Below are positions 20,301 through 32,464 of a DNA stretch of 64,000 nt, piece by piece. The first letter of the stretch is position 1, and each line of letters begins with the position of its first letter. The notes beneath the pieces were generated by a model. The model was not told where the DNA came from. It did no database searches and saw only the letters and a program-made list of their open reading frames with translations. A program made the translations under genes and the position numbers. The stretch is from Protonemura montana (taxonomy: Eukaryota; Arthropoda; Insecta; Plecoptera; Nemouridae): contig OX387606.1 in assembly GCA_947568835.1 (NCBI GenBank), positions 15,872,001 through 15,936,000 on the forward strand, written 5' to 3'.

Positions 20301-23300
20301 AAATAAATGGTTTTGTTGAGATGAAGACAGATTTTGTTTCAATTGTGTAAAATCAAGTGAATTACCTTCATTGTTTTATTTGAATCACCAATTTCAAAGC
20401 CATCCATAAGCGCTACTGCACCCAAATTCATAGAGATGTCATAAAAATTGTTGGTTTAAAGCAATATGCATGCTTGAAAGGAAACGGTTCGGTACGCCAA
20501 CATTTCAATGCTTCAACAAAGAAAAGTATTGAATATCTTCAGCTGTGTTCTGCTGAAAGATAAATCGTAGAACACATTTCTGAAATCTGCCGATCTATAA
20601 TTTCCTTTCATCGTATGCAATACTCTTCTTTCTGTTCGGAGAAACTCTAAAGCTTAAGATGCAAAACACTAGTACATACAATTCGCATGCCTATTCCTGT
20701 GTACGATTTAAGAGGAGAGGATGAGAATGATTTACATAATTTGTCCGAATTGATTCCATGGTCACTGATCAATCACACTAGGGCAAATAGCAATCATCCT
20801 TAGGCTATTATTGCGAAAATAGCCATTTCCTGCATCGACATTGTACGCCCATGTATAGCTGGGTAGAGCAATAGAGTAGGGTCATTTAGTTAATTAAACT
20901 TGATGGTACCGATAATAACGTCCGACAGATGTTTTAGCAATAGCAAGGAAATGAAAGGAATAATTAAGATATGTAATAGGGAATTTCTCAGCAAACTTTG
21001 ACCTAAACGAACTGTCACTATCATGCCGCATAATTTCTTCACAAATTATTGAAATTTTTCGTTTAATTAACTGCTGGTCGCAGTGTCGTCGGAATAGAAA
21101 AAGTTAGATGTTTGAATTATTGATATTTGAATTAATGCCGTGCTCGCTATAGATATTGGTTACTTTTTACAAAAGCAAATGCCTCGTGGCCCGGATATCT
21201 ACGAGAACTTGGTATTATTTTTTTCAGAAATTACTATCCCTGTAAGACATCGCGTAATATCATCGAGCAATTAGTACTACAACATATTGTATTGAAAATA
21301 GGTGCAAATTTGCAACCCTTTCGTCATTATTTGTAAGATAAACTGCTAGTTTTGGTCTCAGATGAAGAAAACAAATATTTACAATCATATTTAATTGTAT
21401 GTGATCACTGATCATGGTACGCTACAAGATTTTTTAACAAAAATGTATTAGTTCCTACTCGTGCGTGTTGTAAAAAAACTCTAAAATATTAATTAAACTT
21501 GCAATTGGCTTGACAAAAAAGTCTCTGAAAATGCATAGAAAAATTCTGCTTGCTAACTGAATTGAATTTATTTTTCGGTGGGGCCAGTCTTTAGAACAGA
21601 AGACCATCAACTTAAAGTTTCTAGACAAAAAGAAACAACCCTGCAACCGAAACGTGCAAAACGACATATTGCCAAACGCAAATCTACGTCGCTAGTCTCC
21701 AGTTCGTAGCTTCGAATTCAACTCCGTCCGAATAAACGACGCCGATCGGCGTCGCGGAGCCGCCGACGGACAAGTTGGACCGGAAACGCGGCGTCCATTA
21801 CGCTGCCGGTGTCTTGAGGGGGGGGGGGGGGGGGGGGGGGAACAAGAAAGCAGAGCGGACGACCGCAGGTATCGGCCGGCCAGACGCACGTGCTTCGAAT
21901 GTGGTGTGTCTTTCGCTGTTCGGAGGAGGCCTTGGAGGCTGTACTATCATTCTTAATCTTTGCAATACATTTTGTTCTGTAACCACTTTTTTAACTGTCG
22001 TTGAATCGTAAACTTGCCGGAGTTCTAGTGGAATATTCCTACGAGTCGGCACAAAAATGTACAGGAATGTGCAAATACATGGCACAGGTATTGGAAGTCA
22101 AAGGAAGTTTAAATTTCGCACTGTTTTTTTCTTGACGAATTTTGGGAAGGCAGTCAAATTTGCAAAGATCAAGTCCGTAGGTAAAGTATTTATTGTCTTT
22201 TATCATGAAAATAAAAAATGAGCGCCCCCTCGTGGTGTGTAAGTAACAAATTGATGAAAGAGTAAAAATTCACAAACAATTATAAATTAATAAAGATGCG
22301 AAATGCAATTTTTCGTCATTTTATTAATCCATCATAATTCATAAATAAAATTACGAAATTAACGAGATGTAGTTCACTGGTTGCACTCTCGTCCACGCAT
22401 AAAAGCAATAAAAATTAAATTCAACAAAATTTGCAAGAAAAAAAACTTTTCAAATTTAGTCAAGTTTGAGTTTGCTGCGTCGTTTTGTCGAGTGCTGTAC
22501 TTCTGGCCATGTGCGCAGTTAACAGACGGTTCTAATTAAGATAAAAATTAAATACTTTTTATAAGGTGGGACCGAAGACATTACTACCTGTCTGTAGGCG
22601 AGCCGCACATTCGCTCGGCGACCGGTACGTGCATACTCCAAGACAGAACCAGTACAAACCGGATCGCCGGCAAAGAATTTGATCGCAGCATATACATTTA
22701 TAATGACCCATGTATGTCTATAACAGTCATAAACCATTGAAGCGAGTCGTTTATTTTAGGAATTGCGTCCTTGAAGGACTTTTTCGTTTTGTCTTATTGG
22801 CTTTTTTGAAGCACCGATTTCAGACTTGTTTGATCCTGCACTTTGCATATTATTATGATTTCGACATCACGTTTTTTGTTTTTTTTATCCTGGCTGTATA
22901 AGAGACTAATTTTTATAAATGAAAGTCAAAGTGTGGAAATTTCTGTAATTAACCAATCCAATTCACAGAAATTCGTTTACCGTTATGATACTTCCTTCTA
23001 ATAATTAACCGTGTAATTACTTCCCAATCGTATTTCGAAAATACCTCAAAGCGAAACATTAATTTCCTAACCTGTACAACCATTCAAACGATAATTAAGT
23101 GACCGAATCGCCTGACCAACAAGGGCATCTAATCGTATCACCTCGGGGACAGTGTGCCGATCAGAATATGTCAATCAAATGCAGCTGTCGTTCATATGAA
23201 AGTCATCCACTGATCATGCAGCTAAAGGTGTTTGGGACAAGGACCCAAGCCCGGTGCAAGGTTGCTTTTCACCTCAACGCGCATTTTTATCGAATAGATT

Positions 23301-26300
23301 TTGATTCTAATCAAACACAGCCTTGCGCGACAACTTCAAGTTTTTTTTTTTCAATATAACGGTATCGTTTACACACGTGCATTAGTAAAGGCGTAATAGG
23401 TTATGTTTATACACTACTTATATTTTATTTTACATTTCACCTGAGTGCTTTTGCATTCAGCACGCAACAGAAAGCGAAGACGAAAAACTTGAAGACAAAC
23501 TTTGATGTAAAGTTTATTCGAAGGAGCTTTCTTTGAGGTTCAATAATAGGATTTATGTACACGTTAAGCTTTTCTGAACAGGAAAACAACCGTGGGGGTA
23601 GAAAAGAAAAGTTGTGAATAAGCGAATGTGTTTCATAAATCAATGCGAAATTCATTCAGGTGTGGCGACTATGAATTCATAAACTTATTCGAAAATGTCA
23701 AACTTGGGAATAACTGAAGACAAATCATTCATAAAAAAAAGGAATCACTCTTTGTTTATTTACATAGTGTAATTAGCTAAGTCGCGTGGGTTTGTCTGTC
23801 GGGCCACCCTGCCAAAAGGTATCCCGGTAAAAACATCAACACGGAACGTAATAATAGATGTGAGATTAGCAGTGAACCCGAAGTTGGCATGGCGCAAGGA
23901 TCGTCGCTAGAGCCACCGCTCGGCGCCAATTGTAGACTGATTGCACGACTAATCTCTTCTTTCAGATTCCGCCGCTATTCCGCGGCTCGATAATATTCAT
24001 ATCAATCAAAATGAGACTTGACTCTCAAGTACCCATAAGCTAATCAGGTCATATGAATAATTTATTAATTTTACGAACACACATCAAATTGGAATGCTAA
24101 ACCATTTTCTTTCATAAGTGTAAAAATATTTTCCTTCCAATTAACCTTGGGATTATTATAATTTTTATTATCTAACAAGTCTAGCCAATATCTATCAATG
24201 AGTTGTGTAATTGAGAAAGTACACAGACAACGCTGAGTTTACGATATCGCAGTCATATATGACTAGATCTTAACCGAATGATATATTTGTCTAGGTAGTC
24301 TTGGTACAGGTACTTGGTAAATGTTGTAACACTGGTTTGGGCTGAGATTCCTGTAAATCGATTACCGATGGCGATATCATCTACAAGAACGATTCAAGCA
24401 AAGCAATCGGTGGGTCGTCCGTCATAATGTGTCTAGAAAGTTTGCACAGATAATTTTATGTCCCTAATGTAATTTACAACAAGAAACGTACAATTTCCTG
24501 GTCGTCAACAAATAATTCTCAATCACAATGAAACCATTTACAAATTGATCGCTATGATCACTTTACGATCTGACACAGATATTTCTAATATAATCAAAAT
24601 TTTTTAAATAGAACGCGCGAAATCCATATAAGTTTCGCCGGGCCATTGACACGATTCAATGTTGATCCTAGAGTAAATGATTACATAATAAGGCCATCTG
24701 TTTCTCCTTGCTATTTAACAAGGTCCATGGCTTGTTATAGAGGCAGCATCCCGCGAAAAATCCCGTCAGAGTCCCAACTAGTAAATTAGAAGCGCACAGT
24801 GCAACTCTCACACATAGTATAATTCTAATAATAGCTCGGGCATCTTATCTAAATTCACGCTGCATCTACTCCATGTCTTCGCTCGCTATAGTTCATGTCT
24901 ACTTGATTCCAATCCCAAGTCACATGTCTCGCCACACCGGTCTTTCAAACATGCCAAAAGCTATCGAATCAATCATGCGTTCGTCATTTATTGACCTTTG
25001 ATGTTAACGGTAGTGGAACTGATCGGTAAACACAATATCTATACCATAGAGAGCTACGGGACCAAATAAAAAAACAGGAACTCACGAAGACCTAACAGCA
25101 TTGGACCCTATATTTTTCTGACGAATGCTTATCTATCTTTTTTTGTTTACAGTTTAACCGAAACCCTCGCATAAGTTTCTCATATGCGGTGACTCATAGA
25201 ATGTCACCATGGACCATGTTATTTCAGCCGACACACACTGTAGTTATTTCACTCAAAAGGGGCGCTTCCTAAGTACACTCTGTCCCGACAGAGTCAGCCA
25301 ATGGATGGTCTTGCCGCGATCCTCCGCAGACGCCTCTCTGCTCCCGGTACCTTTCCATGACGTAGCGATAAAACTCGGCATGCTGCGGCAATCTCGTAAG
25401 GTGCCGCGCCAAACCAGTGGGGAGAATGTCCGCGTAGCCGTCGTCGTCGTCGACGTCGCGACAATTTTATCTGGTGTCAGATGTTTAAGTCGCGACTTAT
25501 GATTATGATGGGCAAAGGGTTTTAATATGAGCGGCACTGACTTTAGTTGCCGTTACATTAAAATGCTGCAAAAATGTGGTTGTCATTAATTAGGTTTAGG
25601 AATGTTTGCTATTTATTTTGATATATTATAGGCATGACTTCATCTTAATAGTAAAATCGTAAAAATTGTGTCTTTGATATTTAAAAATTGTAATATTCTG
25701 ACCATCTTCGGTAAGAATTTACAGTTGTATTTTTGCAGCGGTAAATTTTGCCATAATATCGGTTTATATGGAATATTCCAACCCTAATTCCAAGCTCAAC
25801 TTTGATATTAAATAATTTAACAGCAGTTCCTCCTTAAAACTTTTTGAACTATAAAAAATATTCTCATCAAAATTTGGGTAAACTGTGTAATTTTTTTCTG
25901 TCTCGGCTCCCAACGTCTTAGCCAAATCTGTCGACCCTTTTCAGGGGTGAATTATATTTGATAGAAAAAATGCATTAGCTCCTGAAAAGGAAGTACAGTA
26001 TTGTATGTCCGAAACGTTCGGACCGAATAAGTGAAATCCCAAAAGTGTAATTTGAACTTCTCGAGTGACCTTCAATAGACATGGTTATTACCTCATGAAA
26101 AACATTTTTAGCTCAACAAGTTTAATAACAGAATCATGGCTTTTCTTTTGGCTGTTGATTAGTTTTCTTTTACATAATTTCGGTCCGAGCCAGCTGCCGT
26201 ACGAATCATGCAAAAAGCAAAGAAATTATGCAATTTCGTGCAACATTTAATAACGTGAAAGGTAAACAGTGAGTGTACTACCAACGTAGCTGTGATGCTG

Positions 26301-28567
26301 AATGTTTTACTACACCACGATATAACCTTACAACAAAAAGAACGTCACATAAAACTAATCCACCTACGGCGACAGGAACGCGTCAAAGCAAATAAAGTGC
26401 TACAATTTTGCAGGCGTATCGCCATGCGTATCGTAATCTCTCATTCATTCTTGCCTACAATCATCATGCCCAGCCTCCTCCTCTTCTTCTTGCTGAATAA
26501 TCTAGCGAACTGGTTCAATCCGGTCTCATTGAGTTTCCTCTTTTTATGGGGAAACATTCTCATCTCGGCTGTGGAAACGGAAGTTCACGGCGGTGAATGC
26601 TAGGACAACTCCGTAAGGATGTTGCGTGAGATTTTCGCCAACGATTTTTGAAGTTCGATTTGATCACCGACTCGCATTTTTTTTTAACTTCGACCGTATC
26701 AAAATGATGTATCACTATCACTATTTTGTGAATCATACTTGGAAATTTGTGATACATATTTTTCATTTGTATTTCTCGTTAGGTCTAATCCAGTTTTCAT
26801 AATTTCGCATCTCGATTACAAAAAGAAATATAGATAGTGGCAGTAACGTTAGCAAAAGAACCAACATTTACAAAATTTTCTTGGAAACCAAGAAAATACG
26901 GAAGCGATTGCGTCGTCGTCAAGTGATCGCTATACTTTTAAGTGGATTCTCCTTGACGCTCAAAGATAATGACTTCTTTAATACAGATAACAAAGTACTG
27001 TAATCTTGGTATCAAGACTGAACGGCGCAGCTAACGTTAGAGATGGCAGATGGGGGGGGGGGGGGGGGGGGCAAAAAGTCTCAAATCACAGGGTCCAGAA
27101 CCTAAGTTTAGGATTAAACAAAACAACAAACGAAGGGTCGAGATGTGTTGAGAAAATAACCAAGCATTGAAGAATCTACGAGGTGATCAAACGATCCATA
27201 CTTACATAGCTCTGGTCGTAGTTTACCAAAAACGCACTCGTCCCGTCAATACTCATGCCCTGCCTTTTTTGGATACATGCCCCCCAGTATGGCTCCATGC
27301 AAATCTTTCTAGGGTAAAATCTTTACAGCAATCGAAGGTTATCTCCCAGAGGTAATGATCAGAACGACATTTTAATTGGTGCGTGAGCTGAACAGCCACT
27401 TCCTCAATGCGTTTCATAATTACAAACCTAATGGAAATGCGAAAACGTTCGATCAGCTCTAGAGCGCGCGCTTCTGAATGCAAATATGCAATTCTTATAG
27501 GTTGTTGACCAAACTTATATGCAAGCCACGTGGGCTTTTTTTAAGTCTCGCTGCTGTGTGTGCGTACTATTTCCGAGCGTGAAGTCGACTAGTCAAAGAA
27601 CTGGTCGTTTTTTGTGCGTTTCACGGTTTCTGCTCTATTCTTAGAATCTGTGTTAGTATGCAATCATTGACACCCGTGAAAATAGACCGACCATCTCCTC
27701 TCCCGGAATGATATACTTTGATATACACACATTTTAAAGTAATTTTGAAGAGTATTAACAAAGTTTTAGTTGGCAAGTGTGCTCGCGCTTGTGTGCTGGC
27801 AATGTGCTGATACCCAAGCAGCGGGCTGGCTATTCGTTCCTATCTGCACTCTATGGTGATTATGGTATCGTGGTTGTGACGTATTCTAGGTTGGATACCA
27901 CTTAACTAACATAATGCGGTTTCCCGAACTGGAAACAATTGTTTTATTGGAATAGTGTCTTAATTCAGTCAAAGCCGCGTTGAAGGCTGAGCGTGTTTGC
28001 AAGTTTAACGTCTTGGCGTATCCGTCTTTATGGCATGACAAGACTTAAATTAATGTCACTTTGAAATGGGGTTCAGAAATATAATAAAAGATACTCTAAT
28101 TAAATCGATGGTCAAATCAGAAAATACATTTATCTTAAATTTGAAATTCTATGTGACATTATTTTTAATCAAATCAACTGAAAGCGCCACATTTTTCTAT
28201 GAACACGTGGCAGAGTGATGCAAGTTTCCTAAAAATGTCAGTGAATTTGGACGAGGCGTTTAGTCGGTATAAGCGGCGAAATAAAAACTGAAGCGTTTTT
28301 CTTTCATAAAAAAAACTAGGCCTTACAAATATCGGGGTGCATAATATGTTTTGCCAATTTTTATATTTATGTGGTTTATCTTATTTTATTACCCTACTTA
28401 ATTACCTTTGACGTGTGATTTATAATAAATCTAATAGAAAACGGACAAGAAAAAATACACAAGTAAAAAATGAGAGAAATTTTGAGATTTTTTGTAATGA
28501 AAATAAATATCACAACATAAAACAAAAATTTACTCACAGGTATGTCACTGCTGCGTTGATTAGACAT
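11357..28567 (-). CDS. SLC36-family proton-coupled amino acid transporter, gene A
   Basis: A complete 449-residue multi-pass transporter of the PAT/pathetic family (APC fold, about 11 membrane segments), expected to import small amino acids with protons at plasma or lysosomal membrane. Coding exons: 28538-28567, 18154-18239, 16079-16229, 15581-15702, 15037-15121, 13932-14207, 12718-12896, 12172-12338, 11357-11610. All have GT/AG sites and compatible phases. The first exon encodes only MSNQRSSDIP and joins in frame to a Gly-rich N-terminus. The membrane-1 motif HLLKGSLGSGILAMP starts near residue 46, with GSG where genes B and C have GTG. PLENNMKTP lies near residue 253. The first intron is 10.3 kb, and two 5S-headed SINEs sit antisense in later introns. 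The gene is head-to-head with gene B. The first exon rests on splice phase alone and is the least certain part. Confidence 0.94.
11655..12030 (+). mobile_element. 5S-rRNA-headed SINE-like element, copy 1 (5'-eroded)
   Basis: Lies in the last intron of gene A, antisense to it. It matches the element at 13351-13780 through most of its length, including GATGGGTGACCATCATAC, GTGGAGGAATCCTG, GAGTTGTACCGTCCTTCGGA and ATTAGACCAG. The 5S-like head is internally deleted compared with copy 2. Confidence 0.65.
13234..13325 (+). repeat. Dispersed repeat, copy 2
   Basis: Counterpart of 8898-8975, with an 11-bp insertion relative to it that duplicates CCATGG. It lies just upstream of the second 5S-headed element. 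Confidence 0.4.
13351..13780 (+). mobile_element. 5S-rRNA-headed SINE-like element, copy 2
   Basis: The first 100 or so bases align with arthropod 5S rRNA from end to end: an AACGA start, GGTTCTC, CGCCGAAGTTAAGCAAC, then GGTATTGGATGGGTGACC. These correspond to the 5S loop A, box C and 3' helix regions. A non-5S body of about 300 bp follows and is shared with 11655-12030. A 5S-derived pol III head on an unrelated body is the hallmark of SINE3-class elements. It lies antisense in an intron of gene A. The 3' limit is approximate and no target duplication was identified. Confidence 0.7.
14592..14648 (+). other. Hammerhead-ribozyme-like motif
   Basis: A GTC (14594-14596) is followed by a short AGG/CCT stem, then CTGAAGA (14613-14619), a perfect GTAAC/GTTAC stem (14621-14625 with 14634-14638) and GAAAC (14639-14643). 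This is the hammerhead order (UH, stem I, CUGAUGA, stem II, GAAA), but the core has A where U is expected and stem III is nearly absent. Probably an inactive retroelement relic, since Penelope-like elements and retrozymes carry such motifs. Confidence 0.4.
18933..19150 (-). promoter_or_regulatory. Candidate alternative leader exon/promoter of gene A
   Basis: On the minus strand a strong donor (GGTAG then GTAAGTG, exon edge 18933) follows a relatively GC-rich block with a TGACGTC site near 18977 and an ATTGG near 19098. Spliced to the exon ending at 18239, it could make an isoform starting at the Met codon inside that exon (MVHTTYV). No coding potential of its own. Confidence 0.25.
21818..21840 (+). 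repeat. Pure poly-G run, 23 nt
   Basis: Twenty-three consecutive G residues inside a locally GC-rich block (21720-21900). This is a potential G-quadruplex site. Long pure G runs are rare in AT-rich genomes and prone to length errors in assembly. Confidence 0.9.
25982..26015 (+). other. Second hammerhead-like motif
   Basis: CTGAAAA (25982-25988) is followed by GGAAGTAC (25989-25996), a 6-nt loop, GTATGTCC (26003-26010) and GAAAC (26011-26015). The arms pair at seven of eight positions, one as a G-U wobble. The arrangement matches the motif at 14592-14648, again with an altered core. The UH cleavage side is not clear. Confidence 0.35.
27052..27071 (+). repeat. Pure poly-G run, 20 nt
   Basis: Twenty consecutive G residues flanked by ordinary AT-rich sequence, a second example on the same strand as the run at 21818. 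Confidence 0.9.
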
Positions 28568-28599
28568 TATTCCTCCGTTTTGTTCAAATTAAAAAAAAA

Positions 28600-28930
28600 A
28601 TACAGCAAAACCCCTTATCAAGAAACCGCGCTCTGAGCTGAGCTTGAAATTGGTCAGGCACCTCCAGTTGTACGTCGAGCACGTCGTCAGCGGGTCGACT
28701 GTGCGAAGTGCTTGAAAAGCGGCAGGTTAGGTCCACAACGCCCCTCCATTCCATGCCTCGCCTCGCGCCTCGTATGGACGCCTCCAGACGTCGGTGGCAG
28801 TGTCTCTGATTGGCACGTGACCTTGGCGCCCTTCCACCCACCGACTTGATAGCGGGGACGATTGCTGGTTGTGACCACTGTAATCAGAGGATGGATTGAC
28901 CATGGATGCAGACAGGCTCGATAAGTGGAC
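28600..28930 (-). promoter_or_regulatory. Inferred promoter and 5' leader of gene A
   Basis: A GC-rich island directly upstream of the first coding exon. On the minus strand it reads GGTCACGTGCCAATCAG (E-box at 28814-28821 abutting a CCAAT box), about 250 bp before the start codon. There is no intervening acceptor, so the leader is probably continuous with the coding exon. The GTCACGTG core fits a TFEB/MITF CLEAR element. Transcription start not determined. Confidence 0.5.
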
Positions 28931-29734
28931 AATTATGAGGGATTGCGAGAGCTTTCATGAGATTAACAGAGGCTTTTTTGTGGCGTTATTTTGAAAAATC
29001 CAGTTTTATTAATGTGTCGTTTGACATTTTGATGTTGGCAGTTCTGGTACAGGAAATTCAATTATATATTAAAAACAATGTTACAACTTACCACTATAAC
29101 CACATGGTGCAAACAATGATGCTTATGTCATTTTGGAAATCAATAGCAGAGAAGTCTTGATGAAAAACGCTTGATGTTTTCTCGTTTTCTAAATGTGAAA
29201 AATATGGTCTTGAGGTGTAAACAAAAGTCTTCGATTAAATCGTCCTGTGGGCAGCAATGGAAATAGTTACGGTCAAAATCTAGATAGTTTTGGTTTTGAA
29301 TGACTAATTTTTATGAGGAAAGATCGACAGACGTCAGAAAAAAACGAGGATGGGTGAAATATCTATCTAGCCTTAATCAATCAGATAACTATACAGCCAT
29401 ATGTAAAATCATTCCTGGCTCCTCCACTTTCCACTTGAGTTCATGGGCGAGGCGCCCAAAGTCTCACCCAGGGCATCAACATCTTTGGATTTAAAAGGTT
29501 CGGATCCCTGGACGCAAGGTCTAGAAACCTTAGAAGATAGCAATACACTTGCAATGTTGCGTTTAAAGGATCTGTATCCTTATCCCAATTTGTCAAAATC
29601 GATTTGTAGAAACTCAATGTTCCATTGAGGGCATTTACAATTGTGAAGCTCTCATCTCGTGTTGTCTCCTCCCGATCAGCCTGCATGGGTCGGATATTCA
29701 GAATATCGTTATTCTTAGACGGTCAAACTCGAAG

Positions 29735-30100
29735 TCCTTGGTGACCGAGGATAAGCACCTTGGGCACTCAGGAGCAGTATTCAGGAGCATAAACCTTGGA
29801 TCACAAGAACATTATCGCTGGGTATCAAGGTCACTGCGCGCTTTGAACCAGGAGCCTAGAACTAAATTAGCAGGAACTTTGAGCCACAGGAACATCATCG
29901 CTAGGTGTCAAAATCACTGCACGCTATGAATCAGGAGCGTAGAACTAAGCCAGCAGAAAACTTGGACCCCAGGATCAGCATCTTTGGGGATCTTGGGTCA
30001 TGTTGCAGGCAAAGCGTAAGCTTTAGTTGAGCCAAAGTCCTCAGAAGAAGCAACCTTGGACCACAGGCTCGATCTGCATAGTACCTGCAGTCAGGCCCTG
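29735..30100 (+). repeat. Degenerate minisatellite, period about 83 bp
   Basis: Units starting near 29792, 29875 and 29959 share ACYTTGGA or ACTTTGAG, ACATCATCGCT-like, TCACTGCRCGCT and CAGGAGCSTAGAACTAA segments at 83-84 bp spacing. More decayed, related phrases (CTTGGACCACAGG, CATCTTTGG) extend to about 30100 and occur upstream near 29470. Confidence 0.6.
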
Positions 30101-32449
30101 GGCTTAGGACCTTAATGCACTTATCAGGATAACTTGGATCTTAAGACCACGTAATCCATGGGTAAGTTCACTCGCAGGAAGCACACAAGATAGTGCTACC
30201 CTCCTCGATGGCTTTCAGTAAAGTGTCACCTCGTTACCACCTACTTGTCAAACAGCTATGCAAACTCTGATCGGCGCAGTGCCTTTGTTCACAGAATAAG
30301 TAGCAACAGCTAATCACCGCTTTTGATTGCTAAAAATTTGGCGCGTTAAATCAGCTGCGCAGTTGTCATAAGTTTTTGACGAGGGTGACGTTTTACATGA
30401 TTTTATGATGGGCGAAATTTTAGGTTAAGTACATCTACAAAAGTCGGGAAATTGCCTTAATTTAGAAGACTCCGAAATTGAAACAAAGCAAGGCGCAAAA
30501 CAGCTGTATTGTTCCGCTTTCCCACAAATTTCAACGCAATGTTTGCCAAAAATTTCTCGGGTAACAAAATGACATTGGCATTGTGAATTTTTTATTTACT
30601 TATTTATGTAAAATCCAGCGTTTGTTTTCATGCTACCGATGCCATTGTCTGCATGTAACTACCGTCCGTAGGTGCCAGCAATAATATTTTGGTTGGTCTG
30701 AATTTAGCTTGGAAATTGTTTGCTATAAAACTCATACAAACACCAAACGTTTTAAAAATGTCGTTGATGTCAGTGCATTTAAAAAAAAAAAACGAGAATT
30801 AGTCAGCCGTTTCTTTAAAAACTCACCGCAAATTATTGCTACTGAAATAAAATAATTATTTGACAAGATATAAAACTGATCGACGGTATATCATCTTAAG
30901 ACAAAAGTAATAATCAAAAAATCTCAAGCTTGTCGCTCACAAAAGCGATAAAAAATGAACATTCTCAAAATGCTAATTTCAGCTTTCAACAGAGTTGGAA
31001 CACAAAGGAACGCTTATACCATTTTAACATTCTTTTTCTGCTCGTTCAGCCAAACGCCGAAGATATACAGTTACCTGCGCAGAGGACATTGAGAAGTGGT
31101 TTCACAGGTCAAACGTAATTGCGCATTTAAAAGTCTCCAAGTGAACACCACACTCTGCGACATACAACACCAGCGGTGCAAGTTGCAACACACTGCATCA
31201 GCTAATTTACAAGGGGCCAGCAATCACTGTTGTTGCAAAATTTCATTCATTCTTGCATCTAACCAAGCTAGCTCAGCAAAAATTGATCAGCAACTTCATT
31301 CTTAAATCACAAATTAGATTTTTCAGTATTCAAATTTGAGGATATGAATTATTTTCTAATTATTCAAATGAGGAAAACCCAATATACCTCATTCTACCTT
31401 CTCAATTCTCAATTCGCTAGCTCTAAACGTCATGAACCTACTGTCTAGCCCACACGAAAAAATACCAGCCCGAGGACTGCCTCTTGGTTTTTCAAAGACA
31501 TTGCATATCTGCAAAGTAATTTCTAAAATTGTTATAATCCTTCAGTTCTTGAAAAATTCTTAAAATATCTCGAAAAACCAGAGATCTTGGGACGACAAAC
31601 GTTTCAGAGCGAAAGGAAAATGGCGAAGATAAGCGCAGATGATTTGTAGTGTTATTTTTTTTTTAACTACAGTTGGTCTGCATGTCACCCCAAAACGACC
31701 GGTGGCGCCTCTACCGGAAAGGTTTCTCACCGAACGCGATTGTATTCGAAAGACGTTTGGTTTATTTTGACGATACCAGGTAGTGATTTTTACACATGTA
31801 AATTCGGCCAAGTCTATTTTGATTAAATTAGTAAAAACGTACGTGAAACAACGTTAGCCATTCGCATGGCATTTGCTTACACGAACATAGCCTGGACGTT
31901 AGTTTTATTAAGAAGTCAATTTATCTTAACCGTCGTTTTTTACGCTTCCCAAGCAACAATCAAGCAGTAAAACTCAATCAAACGATCAATAAAAGCGTAC
32001 ATAAAACTGCAGACAAGCACCATTTGGCCGATGCTTGTAATGCACTCATTCGTAGAAATCCAGTGATTTTATTGTATTATTTAGCTCGAAAGCAGTGTTG
32101 TTGTCCGGGACTGGGGGGCGCTTGACGTCATTACACAGATTGCCCAATCACCAACAAGAGACTACGAGTTCGATTCCCGACTGCAGACACCGTGGCTCCT
32201 ACTCTTAGCAACGATAGGCAGCTTCTACAAAGCTCAAGTTCACGATCAAGTTCAAAGAAGTCTACCCTTAGATCTCATCAATATCACATCTGTCGTCCAC
32301 CATCGATTGAATGAACTTTGCGTTTCTAAAATGTATTCTATGTTGTTTATTTTACGATCAAAATTACATTTTATTTGTCATCGTATATTTGGAACGCATA
32401 GGGAATTTATTTGCCCCTTTTATTGATTTGGATCAGCTCGCCAAAAAAA

Positions 32450-32464
32450 ACACACACACACACA
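32450..32464 (+). repeat. (CA)n microsatellite
   Basis: Seven and a half CA units following an A8 run. Confidence 0.8.

Larger units (their letters stand above)
18240..28537. other. 10.3-kb first intron of gene A
   Basis: Inferred intron between the 10-codon first coding exon and the second. It holds two poly-G runs, a hammerhead-like motif, a GC-rich block with several open frames at 25.2-25.5 kb and a candidate alternative leader exon near 18.94 kb. Otherwise it is AT-rich with no recognisable gene. Confidence 0.6.

Noticed and set aside
21692-22085. Overlapping open frames with Gly or Pro runs
   Set aside because: The runs are translations of the poly-G tract; there are no splice sites or similarity to support coding.
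26292-26603. Plus-strand open frame of 103 codons with a hydrophobic segment
   Set aside because: No family match, no supporting exons, and AT-rich chance frames of this size occur elsewhere in the window.
32100-32200. B-box-like GAGTTCGATTCCCG suggesting a tRNA or tRNA-derived SINE
   Set aside because: No matching A box or cloverleaf could be drawn around it.
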